Below, one piece after another: positions 6,772-11,795 of a DNA stretch of 53,705 bases. Numbering within the stretch: position 1 is the first letter of the stretch; each line of letters starts with the position of its first letter. The translations under genes and the position numbers were made by a program. The notes under the pieces are model-generated. The model was not told the DNA's origin. It saw only the letters and a list, made by a program, of their open reading frames with translations, and did no database searches. Source of the stretch: a virus; IMG/VR virus record IMGVR_UViG_3300032116_014300, positions 1 to 53,705 of that record; one strand, written 5' to 3'.

Positions 6772-7338
6772 TTATTGTTTAATGTCTTTTTGAATGTCCT
6801 TGCGAACTCTATCTAAATACTTCTCACGTTTCTCTTGGGTAACAAATGGAACACTCCAGAACTGCCGTGTCTTTGCCTTGAACCACCCGAAGACGAAGGA
6901 GTATACCCCAAGGGATAACCGTAATTTAACCGCATTGAGGTATAAAGTCAAGACGGGAAGTGCGGGAGCACCGTGGGTTAAATATGTTCTAACTTTCTTA
7001 GAAGATAATAACGGTTTTGGATATCCATACTTAGGAATTAATGGCATAAACTTATAGGCAAATCCCGGCGTAAATACCACATCAAAAAATTCTTCCATGA
7101 GTGGGGTACAACGGAACCACCAGACGGGAGATATAATATAGATTCTGTCTGCCCACGTAACAAGTTCTTGATAATGTTTAATGACTTCTTTCTTTTTAAT
7201 TGAAAGATCGTCTTTATACAAATCAATAATTTCTATATTTTGTTTATGTTGCTTGAGTTCGTGTTGAATGGTTTTCATGATTCCATTATAACAAAAACTT
7301 TTTCTGTCGGGATGACCGATAACGATGAGGTTATTCAT
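6772..7338 (-). CDS. Flavodoxin-fold NAD(P)H:quinone reductase-like protein (188 aa)
   Basis: The N-terminus NNLIVIGHPDRKSFCYNGI has the nucleotide-binding loop of NQO1/MdaB-type flavoproteins. SPVWWFRCTPLMEEFFDVVF is the second conserved flavin-binding block of that family (PF02525). These enzymes reduce quinones with two electrons from NAD(P)H using FMN or FAD. The C-terminus is basic. It is the promoter-proximal gene of the operon running down to 4648 and follows directly on tRNA-Ile, so it may be read from the tRNA-array transcript. A flavodoxin-like reductase is the safest call. Confidence 0.8.
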   Translation of the reverse strand: MNNLIVIGHPDRKSFCYNGIMKTIQHELKQHKQNIEIIDLYKDDLSIKKKEVIKHYQELVTWADRIYIISPVWWFRCTPLMEEFFDVVFTPGFAYKFMPLIPKYGYPKPLLSSKKVRTYLTHGAPALPVLTLYLNAVKLRLSLGVYSFVFGWFKAKTRQFWSVPFVTQEKREKYLDRVRKDIQKDIKQ

Positions 7339-7357
7339 ATTAGTAAGAAAAAGGAAG

Positions 7358-7431
7358 TCCGCGTTCTAGGAGTTGAACCTAGTGCCTTCTGTGTATCAGA
7401 CAGACGTGCAAACCACTTACACTTAACGCGG
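7358..7431 (-). tRNA. tRNA-Ile(GAT)
   Basis: Acceptor CCGCGTT/AACGCGG, anticodon arm TCTGT-CTGATAC-ACAGA, T arm CTAGG-TTCAACT-CCTAG, discriminator A. It starts the main tRNA array. Confidence 0.9.
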
Positions 7432-7434
7432 ATA

Positions 7435-7517
7435 TGGGGGTGGAAGGATTCGAACCTACTCAGCCAATGGCAGCAGATTTACAGTCTGTCGTAACTCTCC
7501 AACTTTACCGCACCCCC
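7435..7517 (-). tRNA. tRNA-Tyr(GTA)
   Basis: Acceptor GGGGGTG/CACCCCC, anticodon loop CTGTAAA, long class II variable arm containing TGCCATTGGC, T loop TTCGAAT, discriminator A. Confidence 0.9.
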
Positions 7518-7520
7518 AAA

Positions 7521-7600
7521 TGCACTCAGAGGGACTTGAACCCCCACGGTTTCCCGCACGCTCCTAAGGCGTGTGCGTCTGCCAATTCCGCCATGAGTGC
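7521..7600 (-). tRNA. tRNA-Leu(TAG)
   Basis: Acceptor GCACTCA/TGAGTGC, anticodon arm CACGC-CTTAGGA-GCGTG, class II variable arm, T loop TTCAAGT, discriminator A. Confidence 0.9.
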
Positions 7601-7604
7601 GTAG

Positions 7605-7679
7605 GGTGAGAGACGGGAATCGAACCCGCAACCCCCGGAACCACAATCCGGTGCTCTAACCGATTGAGCTACAATCACC
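7605..7679 (-). tRNA. tRNA-His(GTG)
   Basis: Anticodon arm CCGGA-TTGTGGT-TCCGG, T arm GCGGG-TTCGATT-CCCGT. A G at -1 opposite C73 fits His tRNA. The acceptor GTGATTG/CTCTCAC has two mismatches in its lower half. Confidence 0.85.
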
Positions 7680-7686
7680 ATAGAAA

Positions 7687-7771
7687 CGGACAGTGAGGGA
7701 TTCGAACTCTCGGAACCTTTCGGCTCGGTGCTTTTCAAGAGCACTGCAATAGACCACTCTGCCAACTGTCC
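7687..7771 (-). tRNA. tRNA-Ser(TGA)
   Basis: Acceptor GGACAGT/ACTGTCC, anticodon arm GTGCT-CTTGAAA-AGCAC, long variable arm, T loop TTCGAAT, discriminator G. Confidence 0.92.
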
Positions 7772-7775
7772 TAGA

Positions 7776-7847
7776 TGCCCTGAGAAGGATTCGAACCCTC
7801 ACTAACGGTTCCGAAGACCGCTGTGCTCTCCATTACACCATCTGGGC
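7776..7847 (-). tRNA. tRNA-Arg(TCG)
   Basis: Acceptor GCCCAGA/TCAGGGC with one A-A mismatch, anticodon arm GCGGT-CTTCGGA-ACCGT, T loop TTCGAAT, discriminator A. Confidence 0.88.
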
Positions 7848-7852
7848 GTTAA

Positions 7853-7927
7853 TAGGGGAAGAGGGATTCGAACCCCCGACCTCCTGCTCCCAAAGCAGGC
7901 GCGATAACCGGACTACGCTATTCCCCT
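7853..7927 (-). tRNA. tRNA-Pro(TGG)
   Basis: Acceptor AGGGGAA/TTCCCCT, anticodon arm CCTGC-TTTGGGA-GCAGG, T loop TTCGAAT, discriminator A. Confidence 0.9.
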
Positions 7928-7932
7928 AAAAG

Positions 7933-8016
7933 AGCTCCCGGTGGGATTCGAACCCACAGCGTTTCTTAAGTGCTGGTTTACAAAACCAGTGCAATCAGCC
8001 ATTATGCGACAGGAGC
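7933..8016 (-). tRNA. tRNA-Thr(TGT) with long variable region
   Basis: Acceptor GCTCCTG/CGGGAGC, anticodon arm CTGGT-TTTGTAA-ACCAG, T arm GTGGG-TTCGAAT-CCCAC, discriminator T. The variable region is about 15 nt rather than the usual 4-5 of Thr tRNAs. Confidence 0.82.
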
Positions 8017-8019
8017 ATA

Positions 8020-8062
8020 GGATATCAGCAACGTTATGGATTCTCGCACATCCCTGATATCC
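8020..8062 (-). ncRNA. Candidate structured RNA downstream of the SET gene
   Basis: A perfect 9-bp stem GGATATCAG/CTGATATCC (8020-8028 with 8054-8062) encloses a smaller hairpin GGAT/ATCC. It lies between the SET-domain gene and tRNA-Thr. The stretch 8063-8266 otherwise holds only an AT hairpin at 8184-8209 and no supported gene. Confidence 0.3.
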
Positions 8063-8266
8063 AAGCGAGATAAATAAAACACAGCGGGAAAGATGTTGTC
8101 CTGAAATATACTGGCATGTGTAGATATCCATCAATGCCCGTCCGATAGATAACTACGCCTCCCCATCGTCGTTATTCATTCTCAAATATATAAGCGGGTT
8201 TATATATTTTTCACCGAATGTCTTTCCATACGACCACTAACCGAGTAAGACTCGTCCTGCTATGTT

Positions 8267-8650
8267 TTACCAATCGTAACCAAATTCTTTTAATCCAAAC
8301 TTATCATCAAACGTTTTATAATCTTGTGTAATCTCGTCACCAATATGTATGTCTCGTGACGCAATTGCAGTATTACCATCTTCCGTAAAGATACAATTTG
8401 GGTTATCGGAATGATTAATATATTTTTCGTTATCAATACAAATAATATATTCTCCGTTTTCTACCCAACCATATCGTTTGAAAATATCTTGACATACTGA
8501 CGGAAGTGCTTCTACAACAGCCGGCGATATTTTTTGATCTATCCCATCGTGCCATTGCCATACAACACCACCCATAGGAACAAACTCTTCACTAAAAACT
8601 CCTAATCCGTGTATCGGACTCGGTGCTAGTTTATTTTTAATCATTAACAT
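8267..8650 (-). CDS. SET-domain protein-lysine methyltransferase-like protein (127 aa)
   Basis: A stand-alone SET domain. HGLGVFS (about residues 14-20) is the SET N-terminal cofactor motif, NHSDNPNC (79-86) matches the knot motif NHSCxPN, and GDEITQDY (104-111) matches GEELTxDY with the catalytic Tyr. SET enzymes transfer methyl from S-adenosylmethionine to protein lysines. No pre-SET or zinc post-SET cysteine cluster is present. GGAGG lies just before the ATG at 8650. The gene interrupts the tRNA array, as mobile or recently gained genes often do. The substrate is unknown; a host or phage protein is inferred. Confidence 0.85.
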   Translation of the reverse strand: MLMIKNKLAPSPIHGLGVFSEEFVPMGGVVWQWHDGIDQKISPAVVEALPSVCQDIFKRYGWVENGEYIICIDNEKYINHSDNPNCIFTEDGNTAIASRDIHIGDEITQDYKTFDDKFGLKEFGYDW

Positions 8651-8662
8651 ACAACCTCCATA

Positions 8663-8734
8663 AGCGTGTGGTGGGAGTCGAACCCACGTCTCTAGCTTGG
8701 AAGGCTAGGATAATAGCCGTTATATGACACACGC
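8663..8734 (-). tRNA. tRNA-Gly(TCC)
   Basis: Acceptor GCGTGTG/CACACGC, anticodon arm CTAGC-CTTCCAA-GCTAG, T loop TTCGACT, discriminator T as usual for bacterial Gly. Confidence 0.92.
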
Positions 8735-8739
8735 AACAA

Positions 8740-8814
8740 TGGTCCTTGAGGGACTTGAACCCCCGAATCGGCTGATTATGAGTCAGCTGCTTTGACCAAC
8801 TTAGCTAAAGGACC
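8740..8814 (-). tRNA. tRNA-Met(CAT), elongator type
   Basis: Acceptor GGTCCTT/AAGGACC, anticodon arm GCTGA-CTCATAA-TCAGC, discriminator A. It lacks the GGG/CCC anticodon stem of initiators; tRNA-Ile with a lysidine-modified CAT is an alternative. Its 5' end overlaps the stop of the HNH gene. Confidence 0.88.
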
Positions 8815-9251
8815 GAATTATAAGAATTGATTTGTTTTAATGTTGCATATTTCCTTCGCAGTTCAACATTACGAGAATCTGTTTTTGGAAATTTTTTGCT
8901 ACCACCTTTATATGTTTCGGTTTGACTGTGACAATTTGGACATAATAACCTAAGATTTTCTGGATAGTTATTGTCTGGATTTCCGTCAACGTGATCAACT
9001 TGAAGTGTTATAGGTTGATTATTCCAATTTGATAATTTACAAACGACACATTCGTATCCAAAATCTTCTATCAAAAACTTTCTAATAGCAGGACGATGTT
9101 TTAATTTACCTTGAACATATAATTCTCTATTAGTTTTTTTATTACTTACCACACGAGCATCTGCCGAACATTTTAAACTACAATATTTTCCAGTTTGTTG
9201 TGAAGGTGAGTATGTAAAATCAACACCACAATACATGCAATTACTTTTCAT
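8805..9251 (-). CDS. HNH endonuclease in tRNA array (148 aa)
   Basis: A free-standing HNH nuclease, probably a homing-type endonuclease that cuts DNA and spreads itself. An N-terminal zinc finger uses C5/C8 and C24/C28. The HNH core has C68/C71, VDHVDGNPDNN with H87, N99, and C104/C107/H108 in CPNCHS. It sits between tRNA-Met and tRNA-Ile, and its TAG stop (8805-8807) lies inside the tRNA-Met gene by 10 bases. No good ribosome site precedes the ATG at 9251. Confidence 0.85.
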   Translation of the reverse strand: MKSNCMYCGVDFTYSPSQQTGKYCSLKCSADARVVSNKKTNRELYVQGKLKHRPAIRKFLIEDFGYECVVCKLSNWNNQPITLQVDHVDGNPDNNYPENLRLLCPNCHSQTETYKGGSKKFPKTDSRNVELRRKYATLKQINSYNSVL

Positions 9252-9261
9252 AATAAAATTG

Positions 9262-9303
9262 GTTAGAGTACGACCATCATACTATAAGTAGTCTAACTCT
9301 AAC
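9262..9303. ncRNA. Hairpin in tRNA array
   Basis: An 8-bp inverted repeat GTTAGAGT/ACTCTAAC (9262-9269 with 9296-9303) in the gap between tRNA-Ile(TAT) and the HNH gene. No gene is seen in this gap. Confidence 0.3.
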
Positions 9304-9310
9304 AAAAAAG

Positions 9311-9385
9311 TCCGCCCCACTGGACTTGAACCAGTATATCTTTCGTGTATAAGACGAATGCTGTCACCAATTTAGCTAGAGGCGG
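9311..9385 (-). tRNA. tRNA-Ile(TAT)
   Basis: Acceptor CCGCCTC/GGGGCGG, anticodon arm TTCGT-CTTATAC-ACGAA, T loop TTCAAGT, discriminator A. The TAT anticodon reads AUA directly, unlike the usual lysidine-modified CAT. Confidence 0.88.
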
Positions 9386-9392
9386 GTATTCA

Positions 9393-9466
9393 TGCTTCCA
9401 CTAGGATTCGAACCTAGACCTAAAAGATTAAAAGTCTCTTGTGCTAACCGTTGACACTATGGAAGC
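9393..9466 (-). tRNA. tRNA-Lys(TTT), second copy
   Basis: Acceptor GCTTCCA/TGGAAGC, anticodon arm AGAGA-CTTTTAA-TCTTT, T loop TTCGAAT, discriminator A. The sequence differs widely from the tRNA-Lys at 282-354. Confidence 0.88.
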
Positions 9467-9476
9467 AGTACATCAG

Positions 9477-9559
9477 TGCTCCGAGCCGGAATCGAACCGG
9501 CAAGCTTATTAGGCGGAAGATTTTAAGTCTTCTGTGTTTACCGATTTCACCATCGGAGC
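9477..9559 (-). tRNA. tRNA-Leu(TAA)
   Basis: Acceptor GCTCCGA/TCGGAGC, anticodon arm GAAGA-CTTAAAA-TCTTC, long class II variable arm, T loop TTCGATT, discriminator A. Confidence 0.92.
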
Positions 9560-9564
9560 AAATA

Positions 9565-9638
9565 TGGGTAGTGACGGATTCGAACCGCCGACCCTCTGCG
9601 TGTAAAGCAGATGCTCTAACCAGCTGAGCTAACCACCC
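9565..9638 (-). tRNA. tRNA-Val(TAC)
   Basis: Acceptor GGGTGGT/ACTACCC, anticodon arm TCTGC-TTTACAC-GCAGA, T loop TTCGAAT, discriminator A. Confidence 0.92.
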
Positions 9639-9641
9639 TCA

Positions 9642-9714
9642 TGGACCTAGACGGGATCGAACCGACGACCTTTCGCTTGCAAAGCGGACGCTCTCCCAGC
9701 TGAGCTATAGGCCC
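9642..9714 (-). tRNA. tRNA-Ala(TGC)
   Basis: Acceptor GGGCCTA/TAGGTCC including a G3-T70 pair, anticodon loop TTTGCAA, T loop TTCGATC, discriminator A. The anticodon stem has one C-A mismatch. Confidence 0.9.
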
Positions 9715-9732
9715 AACTTCATTTCTATTACA

Positions 9733-9803
9733 TAGGCCCAGGTGGTACTGCCCCACCGACTCTTGATCCAAAGTCAAGCGTATTACTATTATACTATGGG
9801 CCA
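9733..9803 (-). tRNA. tRNA-Gln(TTG) with odd T loop
   Basis: D stem GTAT/ATAC, anticodon arm CTTGA-CTTTGGA-TCAAG, T stem GGTGG/CCACC, acceptor TGGCCCA/TGGGCCT with a T-T first pair. The T loop reads GGCAGTA and lacks the TTC present in nearly all tRNAs. Confidence 0.75.
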
Positions 9804-9806
9804 ATA

Positions 9807-9873
9807 GCAGGGGGAGGTTATTCAGATGTTTACCAGACACCCAAGGAAACCGACATTCTAGACTGTCCCCCGC
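9807..9873. ncRNA. Hairpin in tRNA array
   Basis: GGGGGA (9810-9815) pairs with TCCCCC (9866-9871), extended by a GC pair on either side across a bulge. The element is about 65 nt, near tRNA size, but has no T loop. A second small hairpin follows at 9872-9905. The gap 9804-9987 holds no supported gene. Confidence 0.3.
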
Positions 9874-9987
9874 AACCTTTTGCAACAATCCAATCATGTT
9901 GCCGATATATATCACTTAACACTGGATATACTCAGCGATAGAGTTTTCGGTTTAACGTCAACTACTCTATGAAACTGACGGGATAAG

Positions 9988-10059
9988 TACGGCGTGCGGG
10001 AATCGAACCCGCCTTCTAGCCTTGAAAGGGCTATGTCCTGACCGATAGACGAACGCCGC
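9988..10059 (-). tRNA. tRNA-Glu(TTC)
   Basis: Acceptor GCGGCGT/ACGCCGT, anticodon arm TAGCC-CTTTCAA-GGCTA, T arm GCGGG-TTCGATT-CCCGC, discriminator A. It is the first tRNA of the array after the promoter at 10168-10196. Confidence 0.92.
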
Positions 10060-10064
10060 ATAGT

Positions 10065-10113
10065 GGGGTTGATAACTCCTCTGGTTATGTAACCCACTCT
10101 GGTTACCAACCCC
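10065..10113 (-). ncRNA. Candidate three-way-junction RNA at the head of the tRNA array
   Basis: A terminal 7-bp stem GGGGTTG/CAACCCC (10065-10071 with 10107-10113) closes two adjacent inner hairpins. On the minus strand these are GTAAC-CAGAGTGG-GTTAC and ATAAC-CAGAGGA-GTTAT. The two hairpins share the stem type and a CAGAG loop start, so they look like an internal duplication. The element lies in the leader between the array promoter and tRNA-Glu. Its role is unknown. Confidence 0.45.
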
Positions 10114-10167
10114 GTGCTTCTTTCATATTTCACTTGTCAAACAACGTATCGTTCACTCAACTCTTGT

Positions 10168-10196
10168 AATATAACCCCGTATACATCGTTTGTCAA
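10168..10196 (-). promoter_or_regulatory. Sigma70-type promoter of the tRNA array
   Basis: TTGACA (10191-10196), 17-bp spacer, TATATT (10168-10173) on the minus strand. The first downstream elements are the three-way-junction RNA and tRNA-Glu. Confidence 0.78.
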
Positions 10197-10207
10197 GGGG
10201 TCAGTTT

Positions 10208-10381
10208 TTACTCGTAATCGTCGTAATCGTAAATCTCGTACGGGTTCAATAGCTCATCATCGGGAATAATTTCTTCGTAATGCTTTCTGTTCTTTCTCGG
10301 AACACTCTTACCAGCAACGTCTTCTTCCTTATGACGAACCTTCTTGTCATACTTCCGCTGATCCTTATATGTCTTACCCAT
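10208..10381 (-). CDS. Small charged hypothetical protein (57 aa)
   Basis: Starts MGKTYKDQRKYDKKVRHKEE, strongly basic at the N-terminus, and ends with an acidic Tyr-rich tail (YEIYDYDDYE). Its start overlaps the stop of the upstream 58-aa gene by 8 bases. The charge split suggests nucleic-acid or protein binding, but no family is recognised. It is the last gene of the AAA+/VWA transcription block. Confidence 0.6.
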   Translation of the reverse strand: MGKTYKDQRKYDKKVRHKEEDVAGKSVPRKNRKHYEEIIPDDELLNPYEIYDYDDYE

Positions 10382-10550
10382 ACGACTTTACGTCCTCCAC
10401 GTTAAGTTCCAGTTCTACGTCTGGATTTGAAAGTAATTTGATTAATACCGTACATCGTTCGTTGGTTTTCCGAAAGCAATCATCTATGACAGTTGCTCTC
10501 CAACCTTTCCACCATCCGTTATTGATGATGACCGTATCTCCGATAGTCAT
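10374..10550 (-). CDS. Small KOW/SH3-like protein (58 aa)
   Basis: MTIGDTVIINNGWWKGWRATV has the G-D-x-V-x-I pattern and a following Gly-rich turn of KOW/SH3-like barrels, which often bind RNA or ribosomal and transcription proteins. An AAGAGAT ribosome site precedes the ATG. It lies 10 bases after the AAA+ ATPase gene and overlaps the next gene. The family call is tentative. Confidence 0.5.
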   Translation of the reverse strand: MTIGDTVIINNGWWKGWRATVIDDCFRKTNERCTVLIKLLSNPDVELELNVEDVKSYG

Positions 10551-10559
10551 ACATATCTC

Positions 10560-11723
10560 TTAGAACTTGATTTCCCACGGATTCTCCCCGCCAAGATCAG
10601 TGGGGAGATATTTCTGGACCAACTGTCGCATGTAGGTCCGTTCGGAATCGGCACCACCTGCGTCACTGAAGAAGGGATAGATACAGACCTCTGCTGCTTC
10701 TGCGAGAGTGAATCCATCGTGGATCAGTCCAGCCATCTCTACCGTCATGCGGGACGAGATAGAGGTAGTAACCTTCGGATCATCGGAACGAACCTGCGAC
10801 CGTGTAGTGGAGGCAATTTCAGCAATTGCGTTAATATCTTTCTGGGCAAGATTGGGATACGTCATAGAGAGCAGTCGGGACTCATCATCCTTACTGAGCG
10901 GTTCCATCTCCACGATTGCTGCAAACCGATCCAACATGGCACGATCCAGAACACGAGTTGCGGTATACTCACTTCCGATATTTGCCGTAGCGATAAAGGT
11001 AACGCCCTTTGCCACCTTAATCGTCGGAGTATCGGGACGTTCGTCAATACGAAGGTACCGCTGGTTCTCGTCAAGTACCGTGATCAGAATATTCCATGCG
11101 TCAGGCGTAGCGCGGGTCAACTCGTCCATCAGAATAATTGCGTTTGGCGTCTGAATGGCCTGACAGAACAGTGCGTCGGCCACGAACGTTCCACGATCCT
11201 TACTGTAGTGCGTGTTGCCGATAAGAGCAGAACGTGGATCGGTAGTCGCGCCGAGATTGAAGTAGAAGAAGGGACGACCGTCAAGAGCCTTAGCAACCGA
11301 CTGTACAGCAAGAGTCTTACCGCAACCAGACGGACCCGTCATCATGATATTCTTGCCACGAACAACAGACCGCATCAAATACTTCCACTTGAGATCAGAC
11401 AGAATGAGATTGGTTGGACGAAGAGTATTACTCTTGGCGAGGAACTGCTCAACATCTTCATGCATTTCATCATTCCGATTATCCACGTTATCTAGCACCA
11501 CTGCCGCCTTTTTGAGTTCGTTATAAACCGAAATATCCTCACTGCGCCACTGCGTCCCGCCAGTCTTGGTTGCTACCATACGAAGACAGATGTTCTTGTC
11601 ATTCTTAAGTGCCCGTACCTTGTGGGCCGGGAGCTTCTTGGAATAATCATTACCATTTTGGTCAACGATCTTTCCCTCTACCAGTGCCACAAAAATGTCG
11701 GTACCACTCTTGGTCTTCGCCAC
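10560..11723 (-). CDS. MoxR/CbbQ/CobS-type AAA+ ATPase (387 aa)
   Basis: A AAA+ ATPase with Walker A GPSGCGKT (130-137), Walker B AIILMDE (195-201), a sensor-like ATAN segment, and Arg-containing LDRAMLDRF. The layout and the VWA gene directly upstream match MoxR-type pairs, in which an ATPase ring and a von Willebrand A partner remodel or insert cofactors into client proteins. Many large phages carry such pairs, often annotated as CobS/CobT. It has its own promoter (11767-11795), about 44 bases before the ATG. The client is unknown. Confidence 0.85.
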   Translation of the reverse strand: MAKTKSGTDIFVALVEGKIVDQNGNDYSKKLPAHKVRALKNDKNICLRMVATKTGGTQWRSEDISVYNELKKAAVVLDNVDNRNDEMHEDVEQFLAKSNTLRPTNLILSDLKWKYLMRSVVRGKNIMMTGPSGCGKTLAVQSVAKALDGRPFFYFNLGATTDPRSALIGNTHYSKDRGTFVADALFCQAIQTPNAIILMDELTRATPDAWNILITVLDENQRYLRIDERPDTPTIKVAKGVTFIATANIGSEYTATRVLDRAMLDRFAAIVEMEPLSKDDESRLLSMTYPNLAQKDINAIAEIASTTRSQVRSDDPKVTTSISSRMTVEMAGLIHDGFTLAEAAEVCIYPFFSDAGGADSERTYMRQLVQKYLPTDLGGENPWEIKF

Positions 11724-11766
11724 GTGAAAATCTCCTATAAAGTGTTGTGTTGTTGATTACCTATAT

Positions 11767-11795
11767 AATATAACCTACTTACCACCGTTTGTCAA
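11767..11795 (-). promoter_or_regulatory. Sigma70-type promoter for AAA+ gene
   Basis: TTGACA (11790-11795), 17-bp spacer ending AGGT, TATATT (11767-11772) on the minus strand. Its -35 overlaps the stop codon of the VWA gene. Confidence 0.75.

Noticed and set aside
7913-8134. Minus-strand frame of 73 codons overlapping tRNA-Thr and its flank
   Set aside because: It runs through a tRNA gene and a hairpin and has no ribosome site.
9616-10133. Minus-strand frames across tRNA-Val, Ala, Gln and Glu
   Set aside because: They are readings of tRNA genes and their spacers, not proteins.
10719-11495. Long plus-strand open frame of 258 codons opposite the AAA+ ATPase gene
   Set aside because: It is fully antisense to a gene with clear Walker motifs, its translation lacks any family pattern, and no ribosome site or promoter precedes it.
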